From contig OY744609.1 in the NCBI GenBank assembly GCA_963556255.1, forward strand, positions 6,109,251 through 6,173,250: a DNA stretch of 64,000 bases, written 5' to 3'. Shown here piece by piece: positions 36,621 through 48,087 of this stretch. A program made the translations under genes and the position numbers. The notes beneath the pieces were generated by a model. It was not told the origin of the DNA. It was given only the letters and a program-made list of their open reading frames with translations, and searched no databases. Within the stretch, counting starts at the first letter, position 1, and each line of letters opens with the position of its first letter. This DNA is from Allolobophora icterica. Lineage: Eukaryota > Annelida > Clitellata > Crassiclitellata > Lumbricidae.

Positions 36621-37105
36621 CAAATATTCGCTGTATCCAATGTTTAAGAACCTTTGATACCATGAAATAGCTTATTTGTGAATTAAAGTGGATGACACAA
36701 CAGCCTCAAGATGTCACTACAAAAACCATTGACATAACAGTTTAAAACGCTTAAGTTCTCACATATATAGCATTAATTCTGCAGTCAAAAGTGCGAAGTA
36801 GTTTTGAAAGTTGCATAACTTAAGTTCCATATCCACGTACTATAGTAGCATTAAGAATATATCTGTTAATTGTGACAACATTGGGGTATGTTTAGACACC
36901 TTTAATCAGATATCACATATGCTATGTCATCATCAATTATTTAATCTAATCGTGATCTTAACGTAGTTCGTCCACAGTTACTGTAGTAAATTGCACTAAA
37001 TATTATACGCTGATTTGTACACCACAAAAGATTGCAACTTTTCGTGCATGTTCTACTTTCACTATAATGATGAACCAGGAAACGAGTCGTTCCGAACTCC
37101 GAATC
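36621..37105. other. AT-rich spacer, no gene seen
   Basis: One reverse TAGACACCTTTAATC at 36892. Otherwise unique. Confidence 0.4.
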
Positions 37106-38400
37106 CGCAGTATATATAGATTAGAATGGAAGTGTTTAAAAGGTATCTAATTTTGTGTGTACATCGTGCAGTACTTGGTTTGGAAATCGTTCAAAATGGC
37201 AGCGGTGGTGAAGGATCTCACCCGATAATTCGTTGAAAATTGAGGTGGGTAAAGGTCAAACGATTGCTGCAGAAGTACATTTAAATTACCAGTAAATTTT
37301 AATAAGTGTAATCCTAGCAGTAGGCCTAAACATTAATAAATTGTAGCAGTTTTAGTAAATTTAACAACTTTTGCAAGAGACCTTAACAGCTGTGGTACCC
37401 ATTCAAACGATTTTGGTTTCAGACACCGTTCACGTCGATCTGCCTGGGAAATTATTTGTAACCAAGCGATTAACCAAAAATGTGGCTTATATATTATATA
37501 ATAATAATCTTCGTTTAATATTTTCAAACTGACAATAGCGCAGTATGATTACAAATCAGTATGAACGGATGATCACAAATTATTACAAGAGTCGAATTTT
37601 AACTGTGTACGGCAGCCATATAACGTCAATACAAAGATCTTTAAAGGTGTCGAAACACAGTCTGACCGTAACTTTATGTTTACCCAGGGGCGTCGGCAGC
37701 GTGACGCACTGGACGCACGTGCGTCCACCCACCAAATGAAATCAACACAAGGATTAGGCATCGCATCGATATATTTGACAATTTCACTGTGTAATTTGGT
37801 TTACCATATACAGTATGTATAAATAATATCAGATGCATGTGTTATACTGTACTTTAATGAGTCACTCTGAGTCATTTTCAGTGTAGGCCTATGACTTCGA
37901 GTGGCAGACAGAGGACGGGTGTGGATGGAAGGAGACGGGAGGGATGTGCGTCCAATTTTTTTAAAGCCTGGCGGCGCCCCTGTGTTTACCTATACCTTGT
38001 GGCTACTATGGAACCGTACATGCACTTTAGTTGATTTTGTGCCACTTTTCGAAATATTTAGCGACTGAATGCGATAAATTAATGCTAGATATGTGAGATT
38101 GGAATCGTTTTAAATGGTAGTTCCTACTTGTTTTGTAACGACATCTAGTGGCTGGCGTGTACATTGTACCTTAGCCTACACCAAATTGATATTACTTCAT
38201 AATTATGTTATCTACCGCTTATTAGTAGTTGCTGTTTAACGACACTGTGTCATAAAAAAGATGATTATCGTCGCCCTCCTCCTTTCTCCAGGCTTGCAAC
38301 TGACACTTCCAGAGTACGGACAGCGACGGAGTTCTTTAATACCCGTTGGGTACAGAGGTTAACGACATCTTATGGCATAAAAGGTCGCTGACGTATATCG
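37106..38400 (+). repeat. LR unit E (with MITE inside)
   Basis: CCGCAGTATATATAGATTAG, AAAAGGTATCTAAT, TGGCAGCGGTGGTGAAGGAT, AACATTAATAAATTGTAGCA, a deletion joining CATTCAAACGATTTTGG to TTCAGACACCGTTCACGTCG, then TTAAAGGTGTCGAAACAC. After the MITE: CCTTGTGGCTACTATGGAAC, AACGACATCTAGTGGCTGGC, GTTTAACGACACTGTGTCAT and a full 3' module to 38395. Confidence 0.8.
37685..37982. mobile_element. hAT-type MITE (298 bp)
   Basis: Ends CAGGGGCGTCGGCAGC / CTGGCGGCGCCCCTG, perfect TSD tgtttacc at 37677-37684 and 37983-37990. Inverted inner words GGACGCAC / GTGCGTCC lie near both ends. Inserted in LR unit E. Confidence 0.93.
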
Positions 38401-38870
38401 TACATCGAACATTAAAAATTGCACAATAGCATGCACATTAAAAAAACTAAACAGGTTTTGCCAACGTAGTTGCTCTTTCAAACAGTTTAAATGGGTACCA
38501 CATATGAAGGTCACTTTCATTAACTAACAAAGTGTAATATGAAAATGGTGCATAACTAAAACTAGTACACCCTAGTCAACCGCTAAGGAGTTAGCGACTG
38601 ACTTAACTACTCAGTCGACTAAATCAACTGAGTTAGTCGCTTAGACTTATCACTTGACATACCGACTTACTATCGACTCCTCAGGAGAAGTGGTAATAGA
38701 TGAATAGTAACACTTGCTCGAAGATCGGTAGGACGTAGTAGGAGGCGGGTTCAATACTCGCAACCCATCTAGGTCGACTGAGCCTTCCACTCCCTAGGGT
38801 ACAGCACTCACTCCCTATGAAGCCAGAGTAAAACGAGTAGGCACTTAACAGGCTGCCAAGACGCGTGTTC
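38401..38870. other. palindrome-rich spacer and SINE fragment
   Basis: 38591-38646 is an imperfect inverted repeat with arms AGCGACTGACTTAACT... and ...GAGTTAGTCGCT and several AGTCGACT/GAGTTAGTC words. 38700-38775 (AATAGTAACACTTGCTCG ... GCGGGTTCAATACTCGCAACC) resembles the tRNA-derived SINE at 30515. Confidence 0.5.
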
Positions 38871-39760
38871 TATAATAAGGTGAAGATGATTATCGTCACC
38901 AGTCTCGGTTCCTGGCTCAACCAGAAAAAGGGAAGTGTCAATTTCCATTATCTAACGACTTTTGCAAATAATAACCTAGCGGCGCACTGGTGATGAACTG
39001 GGGATGAATCGAAAATCAGGATTATATAGAGTGTGGAGAAATCTTTTTAAAGGTGCATAAACAGAGCCTGACTGTAGTGTTATTTTAAACAATATCTTGT
39101 GGCTACTATGGAACCGTAAGTGGTCGTTGGTGGACTTGCGCACTTTTTGAAATATTTAGCGACTAAATGTGATTAATTAACACTGGATATCTGACAATGG
39201 AACCGTTTGATATCGAAGTTTCCATTTGTTTTGTAACGACATCTTGTGACTGGCGAGTAGGTCTACGTCGACCTTAACCTGCACAAAGTTAATTTTACCT
39301 CATTATTGTGCCATCTACCGCTTAACAGTGGTTGCTGTTTAACGACTCTCCGTCATAGCAAAGATGATTTGCGTCGCCCTCCTCCTTTACCCCGGTTTGA
39401 CACTGGTACAACCTGGTACTAATGGCGCTACAGAGAGTGGCGTATTTTTTGTATAATGCATCGACGTTGTTCGGAAGAAAATTGGAAGAAAATTGTTTGA
39501 CCAGTTCTCACCGTTCGTATGTGAACAATGCAGCATTAAGTCAGCACATTGAATTAATAATGGACTCCAGTTAAAAAGGTGTCTAACTTCACCGGGAATT
39601 AACTCGTCGCGAGACCTTAGCAGATCTACTTGACCTTTTTCGGCTGACTCTTTGACCTGACCTCATTGTTGTGCGTGTGTTACAGTTAGATTGTTTCTGT
39701 TACTCTTGTGTTATACTTGTTATACTGTTGGTTGCATGGTGCTGAAATGATAGGCGTGTC
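38871..39760 (+). repeat. LR unit F
   Basis: GATGATTATCGTCACCAGTC, TTTAAAGGTGCATAAACAGA (39047), CTTGTGGCTACTATGGAACC, GAAATATTTAGCGACTAAAT, AACGACATCTTGTGACTGGC, GTTTAACGACTCTCCGTCAT, CGCCCTCCTCCTTTACCCCG, AAAATTGTTTGACCAGTTCT, AAAAAGGTGTCTAAC and AACTCGTCGCGAGACCTTAG, parallel to unit B. Confidence 0.8.
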
Positions 39761-39784
39761 TCAATAAGCGAATCAATCAGTCGT

Positions 39785-40725
39785 TTTACCCTCCACAACC
39801 GCAGTACATAGGTTTATACATCTTATGGCTGCCAAGGCCGTTGACGAGGCCCTCCTCCTTTCTCCTGGATTGGGAATGGTACCAAAAATGTACGGCTAGC
39901 TACGGATTTAGTTTGGTTAGTTACTGTCTAACGACATTGTGTCATAGCAAAGATGATTGGCGTCGCCCTCTTCCTTTGTCCAGGTTTGGGACTGGCACTA
40001 CCAGTGTACGAGCAGCGGCGGAGTTTGTGGATTTGTGGATTTAAATTCCAATTTCTTACTATATTGCAGCGTACAAAGGTTGTCCAACGTTTCATATCGA
40101 AGTTTTTTACCCGTATCTGAACATGGTTTATCCAACGTATGCCCTCCGCGACCGCAGTATATATAGAGATTATGATATTTATGTTTAAAAGGTGTCTAAT
40201 TTGTTTGTCTACCATGTAGTATGTAGATTGGAAATCGCTCACACTGGCAGCGATGGTGAAGAATATCACCCCATTAATTCGTTGGAAAATGAGGTTGGTA
40301 CAGAACCAAACTGCAGTTGTAGAAGTACGTTTACACTGGGCCGTAGCCAGGATTTTGTTTCGGGGGTGTTTTCTGTTTCGGGGGGTGTTTTCTCGTCCTT
40401 GAGCAAGCCGAAATGCAACAAAGTCAACCGACCAAGGGGTTTGTAGTTATAAATGCATTATTTCATTTTTACATTATTTAATTTCGGGGGGTGTTTAATC
40501 ACACAAAAACACCCCCCTAGCTACGGCCTTGCGTTTACATTTACATTACATTTTAGTAAGTGTAATCCTTCCCTCTCCATTGTACAGTAGGATTAGTAAT
40601 AAATTGGTAATAGTTTTCGGAAATTTAACAACAGTAGCAGCGGAAGGCCGGTACACGAGTCCTTAACCAGCGCGGTAACGAATCAAACGATTTTAGTACA
40701 AGTTGAAAGCACTCATTCAAACAAC
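39785..40725 (+). repeat. LR unit G (with MITE inside)
   Basis: TCTTATGGCTGCCAAGGCCG (39821), a TTTAACGAC-like module with GTCTAACGACATTGTGTCAT (39928), CCGCAGTATATATAGAGATT, AAAAGGTGTCTAATTTG, CTGGCAGCGATGGTGAAGAA, CCCATTAATTCGTTGGAAAA, the MITE at 40336, TAGTAATAAATTGGTAATAG and AGTTGAAAGCACTCATTCAA. A LINE tail then interrupts the unit at about 40726. Confidence 0.78.
40336..40531. mobile_element. hAT-type MITE (196 bp)
   Basis: Ends CTGGGCCGTAGCCAGG / CCTAGCTACGGCCTTG, perfect TSD cgtttaca at 40328-40335 and 40532-40539. G-rich left and C-rich right arms (CGGGGGGTGTTT / AACACCCCCC). Confidence 0.92.
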
Positions 40726-41390
40726 TGTATTGTATTTCAAAATTTATAAAACGCCTCTACTCAGTGTCCACCAATCAGAGACTCTCCCAGTGCGAAAGTC
40801 TCCGGGAATAAAGGCAAGTTTTAAGACAACGAAAAGCTGTGGCAGGACCAACAGATGGTACTGCAGTCCGGACCGAAGGAGGAAGCTGATTCCACAATGA
40901 ATGGCCAATAGTAACAAAGAAACGAAAATGGGCCATCGCCGTTCTCGCTCGAGGAACAAGTGAGCCAAGGCGATCAGAGAAACGGATAGGGCGAAGGAAG
41001 CTAGCTGAAGCGGGAAGACGTAAGGAGTCGCAGAGGTATTTAGGAGTAAGTCCCAGGTAAGATCGGCGAGTACGGATAAGTTCCTTTAGCTGGATGCTAG
41101 CAGTAAGAGGAAGCCAGTGAAGATGTTCTAAGAGGAATGTGAAAATATGGGGAAACGTGGGAGACGGGCTATTAGTCTGGCAGTTGAATTAAGAACAGAT
41201 ATCAGAGTGGAGAGACCTACTATGGGGAGGCCAACAAAGAGGGAGTTACAGTAATCTATGCGAGAGCAGATGAAGGCATAGACAATGTAGGTAAGGACTG
41301 GTTTCTCTAATCTAGCGGATTTCAACCTGTTACCTGTTCTGTTTTCTCTAATCTAACGGAATGCAATGAGATTCTGTCTTCTCCAGCGAT
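40726..41390 (-). pseudogene. CR1/L2-like LINE 3' end
   Basis: Minus-strand reading 41325-41128 gives YAFICSRIDYCNSLFVGLP and STARLIARLPRF, the SRIDYCNSLxxGLP...ARL landmark. The 3' end down to 40730 (ATTGTATTTCAAAATTTATA...) matches the fragment in the hAT element at 20940-21140. Inserted in LR unit G. Confidence 0.75.
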
Positions 41391-42050
41391 TAATTTTCAT
41401 TGTTTAACTGTAACTTGTGGCTTCAGAAGCCGTTCACGTCGACCTCAGTTATTATTAAGGTTATGTCTCAGCTTGGATAAGCCTCGATCGACAGGACATT
41501 AACAGTTACTATTAAACGATAATGGCTTTGATATAGCATCTGTGAGACCTGATTTAAAGGTGTCTAAACAGACCCTAATATTATCGCCATTTAAAGATAA
41601 GAGCTTGAGGCTACTGTAGAACCGTGGTCATGGGACTTAAGTTATGCCACTTTTAAAACTATTTGTCATCTGACTGTGAATAATTTATACTTTATATGTG
41701 AGAATTGATGCTTTTTTAAATTGTTTTGTACTTGAGGTTTTGGAGCGACATCTTGGGGCTGCTGTGTACGTCAACTTTAATTTGCGCAAAAGTTATTCCA
41801 CAGCGCGAAGCATCTGTTGCGTGATTGGTTAGTTGGTTAGTTGCTGTTAAACGACGTTGTGTAATAACAAAGACGATTAGTGTCGTCCTCTTTCTTTATC
41901 CAAGCTTGGGACTGGCATTACCACAATACGGGCATGGACTATGCAGACGATGTCTCGTTGCTGATGCAGAAGACAGATGCTGGAAGTTATGGGTGGAGGA
42001 CCAACGCCTGCAGTCTGGAGATGTATATTCGGTTATTATAAATGTATTAT
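41391..42050 (+). repeat. LR unit G/H continuation
   Basis: ACTTGTGGCTTCAGAAGCCG, TTTAAAGGTGTCTAAACAGA (41558), GAGCGACATCTTGGGGCTGC, GTTGCTGTTAAACGACGTTG (41839), GTCGTCCTC..AAGCTTGGGACTGGCATTA. After about 41945 the module ends in unique sequence. Confidence 0.75.
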
Positions 42051-42104
42051 AGATCAGCTAACGCAAGACCAAAATCAGGACCACCACGGATTGTCTGCCT
42101 GACC

Positions 42105-42280
42105 CAGGGCCGCATTAAGGCTAGTGCGGGCCCGGGTGCTGTGGTTACCTATAGCCATCAGCGCGGGGCCCAATTACAAGTACAATAAAAAATGTTAATG
42201 TACTTCCGAAAATGCGGGGCCCTCACAACTGCGGGCCCGGGTGCTGCAGAACCCTTAGCACCCCCCTTAATGCGGGCCTG
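42105..42280. mobile_element. hAT-type MITE (176 bp)
   Basis: Ends CAGGGCCGCATTAAGG / CCTTAATGCGGGCCTG, perfect TSD gcctgacc at 42097-42104 and 42281-42288. Interior GCGGGCCCGGGTGCTG occurs twice. Confidence 0.94.
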
Positions 42281-42330
42281 GCCTGACCAACTACTGCGGA
42301 AGATAAACTTGACGTCGTGGATGTCTTCAC

Positions 42331-42920
42331 CTACCTATAGGCAACGAAATAGTGATCAGCTGACCCATGTAACATGAGGTCAAAGTTTGATTTGTGAACG
42401 CCAGATCCCTCGTGATCTTCATGGATTAAAACATCCGGCATTTTACAATTGAGCAGAACACGACGTTCTATAAACTGTACATATTTCATGTACTGGAGAT
42501 TGGGCAGGCCAGGCCAGTCGATTGGCTCGTTATTGTCCTGACGCTTCCAGTTGGTCACCTGTTTGGAGCGATAGCAAGGTGCATTGTCATCTTGGAACAG
42601 AAACTGGCCTGCAAAAATCTTGGAATAGCCTGGAAACACCTGCTGCGCTGATGGTACCATGCAGTTTGGCAGTATTGAGATGTAGTTATCCCCTTTTACC
42701 ATTCCGTCGACGACGTATAGACGTCCGACGCCACTGGCAGCCATGCAGCCCCAAAACATTATCTTTAAAGGATGCTTCACAGAGAAATTGAGGGACTCAG
42801 GCTTGAACACCTCTCCAAGAAACCTTCTCACGTAGGTGTGGGCCTAGTAACCAAACAGACAGAAGGTGCTTTCATCGCCCACTCGATCCGTTTGCGCCTT
42901 TTGACGTCAGTTTATCAGTG
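42331..42920 (-). pseudogene. Tc1-type transposase fragment
   Basis: Minus strand, 3' direction decreasing. Near 42880 the first catalytic Asp is visible in GDESTFCLFGY, followed by an in-frame TAG. Then VRRFLGEVFKP, HPLKIMFWGCMAASGVGRL and FQDDNAPCYRSK (second catalytic Asp). The third-acid region is distorted (DWPGLPNLQ instead of WPxxSPDLNPIE). A one-base loss just before GDES shifts the upstream frame. Dead copy of a Tc1 transposase lacking its N-terminal HTH. Confidence 0.8.
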
Positions 42921-43014
42921 CGACGAAATGGTTAAATACAATACAAGTAAGCGCGACTTGCCAATATATCAAGAACCAGACCATATTAAAGGAGTGAAGA
43001 ATTTTTCCTCATTA

Positions 43015-43135
43015 TTGCCAGGGTGTGTGTGGGGGGGAGGGTAGTGGCAGGGGGAAAATATCCTATGGAGGATATGGGCAGGGGTAATAGCAGGGGGTAA
43101 TGGCAGGAGTAATATCCAGGGGTAATATCCTGATC
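43015..43135. repeat. GGCAGGGGTAATA-type short direct repeats
   Basis: Five or so G-rich units (GGGGTAATAGCAGG, GGGTAATGGCAGG, GGGGTAATATCC). Style resembles the iteron-ended element at 28432, but only one side is seen. Confidence 0.55.
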
Positions 43136-43480
43136 ACATAGATACATACCTGCTTACATAAATGCATACAGAGAAAATACATATATACGGGCATACATGT
43201 ATACAAACATACATACAAGCATACATAGATACATGCGCATATAAATACATAGATTCATATATACAAGCATACAGAAATGCATAAAAGCATACATGCATGC
43301 ATACATGCATACACACATGAATACATACATACTGCATACATGTATATATACATAAATGTATACATACAAACGCACATGCATGCGCACATGAATACATACA
43401 TAAATACACGCTAATTACACACACATGCATACATACATACTTACTTACGTACACACATACATATACTCGTGCATACAAAA
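43136..43480. repeat. (CATA)n microsatellite
   Basis: Imperfect tetranucleotide array of CATA/CATG; minus frames read Met-Tyr-Val-Cys. Confidence 0.92.
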
Positions 43481-44007
43481 GCATCATCGGCATTCTGCCA
43501 GGTATACTTAGTTGCAATTTATGGTAGTCGCAGCGTAGGCCTAAACTTTAGCTCGGCTCCTTCCAAACTTTTCAGCAAACTGATGAATATTCATTTTTTT
43601 ATGACGACCCGTCGATCAGACTTAACGCTTTGACATTGATTTCGTCTTCAAATAGACCGCACGCCTCTCCCCCGTCGTTCTTCGTCAGTAGAGCTCTTAC
43701 CGTCTTGACGTCTTGAGGTCCTGTTGTCGCCGCTGTTTACCTTGAAAGACTGCTATCAACAACATACGACAAGGTAAGGATACCAGTTTCAATTTTTTTA
43801 TACATGCGTAAAGACAATCAAATACTATACTATAATGAGCCTGCTTATGTCAATATTATGTGATTTAGGTTTTCGTTTTTATTCTTAGTTAGCAACGTCT
43901 GTAGCGTCCTTGACTGATGAACAAGGCATGAAGAGATGGCGCACCAAACACAGTCATTATCAGTTGACGGATAGTCAAGTGGTTAGCGTACTGTTAAGTC
44001 AACTCAG
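43481..44007. other. unique spacer
   Basis: GC-richer segment 43550-43770 ends in ATACGACAAG/GTAAGG, a good splice donor context at 43772, but no open frame supports an exon. Possibly a non-coding first exon. Confidence 0.25.
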
Positions 44008-44549
44008 GTTTTAGGGTTGTTCCTGTCTAAAAACGAGGTAAATTGTGTGCCTAACCATGCCTTCGGCTCTCACCCCACATCTGCCACGCACAAATCGTAT
44101 CCTAGGTTTAGCAGTTGGTTACAGTGATTAAATTAATGTGACACAATTGGATGCGAAATAGTAAATCGAAGAGTATATTTTATTCGTAATAACACAATAA
44201 AATAATCATCTGCTCATTTGTCTGACTAGGGAACAACAGCGACGTCAGTATGTAGGCCTATGACCAAGGAATCGGATAAGAATAATGATATGGGTTTCTT
44301 GTATCCTGCCATACAGGACCAATATGCACGTAAGATAGGTCTATAAGAATGACGTATTGGAGTATTGCCAAATGGGCTTCCTTCGTCCGACATTTAACCC
44401 TTTCGCCCCTGAGCTCCCATAGCGGAAGTGAGATAACCCTACAACCCTGTGCGAAAACGCCCCTAACCCTGAGCTCCCGGGCAAAAATCACAAACTTCAG
44501 CATGCATGTAAACTAGAATCTTACTGTCTCTAATGAGAAGTCTGATATA

Positions 44550-45092
44550 CAATATATATGATATATGATATATATGATATATATATATGATATATGACAT
44601 ATATGACATATATATATATATGATATATATGATATATATGATATATGATATATATGATATATATGATATATATATATGATATATATATAGGATATGTATA
44701 TATGATATATATATGATATATATATATGATATATATATGATATACATATGTGATATATATATATATTTGTGATATATATATGTGTGATATATATATGTGT
44801 GATATATATGTGTGATATATATATATGTGTGATATATATATATATGTGTGATATATATATATGTGTGATATATATGTGTGATATATATATGTGTGATATA
44901 TATATGTGTGATATATATATATATGTGTGATATATATATATGTGTGTTATATATGTGTGTTATATATGTGTGATATATATGTGTGATATATATGTGTTAT
45001 ATATATGTGTGATATTTATGATATATATGTGATATATATGTGATATGTATGTGATATATATGTGATATATATGTGATATATATGTGATATAT
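44550..45092. repeat. GATATATAT / GTGTGATATATAT array
   Basis: 540 bp of AT-rich iterons, first GATATATATATAT, later GTGTGATATATAT. It forms the core of the piggyBac-like element and can fold extensively. Confidence 0.92.
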
Positions 45093-45530
45093 GTGACGCC
45101 AGGGGTCAAAACCCGTCACATGTCGGTTTTTGACCTTTTTATTTAGTCATATTCTACAATTAAACTGCTTCAAAATACTTTTTACAGAATGAAAATATCT
45201 CTTTGCTAACTGAAGTTATGTTCGTTTGATTCTTTCATTAATATATAGTGAGAAAATCGAATAAAAAAATTCGGAATATTCTTGTCATCAAAGTCCTCAC
45301 CAACCATTACTTGATTGTACTACAAATTTGCTGGGCAATAAAGGGCTGTATCCTGTATCGAATAAAACAAACGGCATCAAAATCGGATTACTGCATTGCA
45401 AATTATGGCAAATTCATAGGCAACTGGTGAATTGAAGAATGTTCAATATTTTTGACCCCTCTTGACTATTTCGGCTTTTAGCTCAGTATCTAGGAAGCGA
45501 CAAGCGACGGGTTTTGAGCCCTGGCGTCAC
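45093..45530. mobile_element. MITE with GTGACGCCAGGG ends
   Basis: Ends GTGACGCCAGGGGTCAAAAC / GTTTTGAGCCCTGGCGTCAC: 25-bp inverted repeat with one mismatch. Inserted in the AT array, so the TSD cannot be defined. A 60-codon open stretch inside (45248-45430) has no recognised similarity. Superfamily unknown. Confidence 0.82.
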
Positions 45531-45747
45531 ATATGTGTGATATATGGAATAAAACATAGACGCGATGCCGAAATATCGGCCTTACGGGTATTTGACAAGT
45601 TCAGCGTAGCCGGTTTATCGGCCTTACGGGAATAGGATTTATAATGACAAGCCGATATTTCGGCCTTACGGGGCAAGAGGGTTAACATTGCTTTTTGGAA
45701 GGACAGCATGTACGACGTATTGAGTTTTTAAACTCAATCAATCGTCA

Positions 45748-46145
45748 ATCAACTGAGTATTTACATAGCGCCCATTCCAGGAAACTATTCAGAGGCGCGC
45801 CCATCACAACCCCGGCGAAAGGGAGGTCTTTAAAGTAGAGAAGAAAGCGGTGGATGAATGTCTCGGAAGAGACCGCAGCTCAGGAGGAAGCCAGTTCTAA
45901 ATCGTGGGTCCAAGGACGAGAAAACGCGCTGCTGCATAGTAGCGGTGCATGCGATAGGGCGGATGGCAGAGCGTAGAGAGCGGTGGCCAGGTGAAACAGA
46001 GGCACGAGAACAGAGCTCGCACAGATAAATAAACTCGCTCACTGAGTCCGTTTGAAGGCTGTTGTGTCCATCTTTCTGAATTTTTATTCTATATTTTAGA
46101 GCTTTGATACCGATTTTTATTCGCTCATGGATGCATCCCATCGTC
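45748..46145 (-). pseudogene. CR1/L2-like LINE end in left duplicated copy
   Basis: Minus-strand reading contains RSLRSAIRPIAC and MQQRVFSSLDPRFRTGFLLS, a decayed form of RxFSVVGPxxWNxLPxxLR. The frame is broken relative to the other copy (63187-63522). It ends in the ATTTACATAGCGCCCATTCC block. Confidence 0.7.
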
Positions 46146-46590
46146 ATTATGAATATTAATCAGAATTATGATTTCAATAGTTGAGTCCATATCAGATTTG
46201 TGTTAACTTGATATTTTATGTTGTCTGCGATCAAAATGCTATTGTTCCATACAATAGGTGTGAAATTTGTTCACGAGAGAAACCTTTTCGAGCAAGTTTT
46301 TAAGTTGTTATTGTTTGTTGGCTTTAATAACAATTTCCGCACCCATGATAAACTGTTTGTCATTAGTACATGCTAATTGACTTGTTATCGCGACAGGAGA
46401 CCAGTGTAACAAGGTAATACATTTCAAATATTTGGAACATGAGTTTGGTTCATTGATTCTTAAAATTTCCATATTAACGAGCTCAGTGATGATAGCTCTC
46501 AGACAGAAATGTTTATTTGCAGCTGAAAGGTACCCAGCAAGCGCTACATAAATGTCCAGGTGCATGCGCACTTGCATATATACAATTGCA

Positions 46591-48083
46591 TGTTATCTAG
46601 AGGTGTGGAATATTACAATATCGGTGGGTTAAAAATGTCTGTATTCTGGTACCTGAAAACATTGACCTCAGGCGGGGTAGAACCAGTTACAAAATCCCAC
46701 GAAAAATACAACGTGTGCCACGACAGGTGAGAAGAAAAGGACAAAGGGAGAAAAGGATCCACTAAGGGGAAGGAGAGGACTATTCGAGAGACTGGCAATG
46801 AACCGTAAAGCAGGATGAACTTCAGCAGCGAGTAATATTTGTCGAGTGTTACATAGGACGCGGCAATTTAGAGAGGTTCTTTAAAATGCACAGGGGGTGG
46901 GGGGTAAAACCTATGATTTGCCTATATTGGCGTTCAAATTGATTGGCCTTCAAGTGAGCCAGACTTCACTCTTTTCAGTTATCAGGTTCTACGGGGTAGT
47001 AGGATTGTGTGAGAGGTATCACTTGTATACCACCTTACGGTACGAACCTCTGAACGCTATTTTTTAACTATCACACTTCTCAGCGACGAGTCTATGGATT
47101 ATTCATCCTTCCTTCTGGCCCAAAGTGCAGACAGCCGCTGCCATGACCTGTCGTACTGACACATTCTGCAGCTGGTCTTATGTGAAGTGTTCGTACGCAG
47201 GTGGGGAAGGAGTGGAAAAAAGTACTTGTGCGTACAGGGAGGGGTCCAATTTTCCAGGATTTAGATTCAGTTGCTGCACGAACCCAATGTAGACGAAAAT
47301 GTAGCCCTAATTATAACCTAACTAATTATAATAGATGAATACAAATTAGAACACGCGTTCATGCGATGCAGTTATTTAATTAGTTTCTTGTAATTTCGAT
47401 TAGGTCTCAATAATTGAAATAATAAGTAAGTTTCTTAAAATTTGGATGTCCTCTAATTACTTCATGATAAAGATTTTTGGTAGTTGGATGGCGTCTCTTT
47501 TTCTGTCTGCCGTTAATCGGACGAATCTGCAACAATCGTAACGAAATCTATTTTTAGGCAAATACATTATCTTCGATACATCCGAAACATACATCGAGTA
47601 TGCTAGGTAAGGTAATTGAAAGCAAATGCAAAGTTATTGTATGCGTCTTTCAGCAATGAAACTACTCTTTCCACCAGGCAATGTGTTTTAGATACATTCG
47701 AAGCACATGTGTTTTATGTTACATTAGACAAAGCAGAGTTACTATTAAATTAAAGGTTGTGTTAAGCTTTGTTATCAGAGACGATGAAACCCAATTTTTT
47801 AACAGGGGCAGTGCATTGAACACTCACCCGTCATCCTCAAAGAGGCGCTGCTGCAGTCTATTAGCATGGTTTACCTGTACGAAAAAAGTTTTGGAATTAA
47901 TACTGTCTTGGTTTTCGATAAAAAAAGATACAAGAACTATTACACGAATATGTTGGATAATAGCGCCATTATTAATAGAGTCGTTGTTAGTACAGGTTAA
48001 GTTAACCACCGACTAGTCTACCACACAATTTACTAGAAAATCTTGTGGACGGCAGTGAGCATTTAATATGAATTAATTCTATC
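46591..48083. other. intergenic, nothing recognised
   Basis: No repeats or genes identified. The 111-codon open stretch at 47681-48016 lacks any recognisable domain and is AT-rich with no splice or start context. Confidence 0.4.
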
Positions 48084-48087
48084 TTAA

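Larger units (their letters stand above)
44398..45681. mobile_element. piggyBac-like MITE (1,284 bp)
   Basis: Flanked by TTAA (44394-44397 and 45682-45685). Ends CCCTTTCGCCCC and GGGGCAAGAGGG are inverted repeats (10/12). Three ATTTCGGCCTTACGGG-type repeats lie inside the right end, and CTGAGCTCCC occurs twice inside the left end. The paralogous site near 63069 has a single uninterrupted TTTAACACTGC. The core is a GATATATAT array. No transposase. Confidence 0.88.
44008..46590. repeat. duplicated segment, left copy
   Basis: Collinear with 62677-63795: left arm 44008-44397 matches 62677-63069, right arm 45686-46590 matches 63070-63795. It contains CAGTGATTAAATTAATGTGA, CATACAGGACCAATATGCAC and the same LINE tail. 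The left copy has two extra blocks: the element at 44398-45681 and about 110 bp near 46161-46266. Confidence 0.88.

Noticed and set aside
43134..43517. Met-Tyr-Val-Cys-rich minus-strand frame
   Set aside because: Translation of the CATA tetranucleotide array.
43700..43780. Coding first exon ending at the GTAAGG donor
   Set aside because: All frames upstream of the donor contain stops close by; at most a non-coding exon, which I cannot support.
47681..48016. 111-codon open frame as a possible gene
   Set aside because: No recognisable domain, AT-rich, overlapped by an equally open antisense frame, no splice or promoter support.
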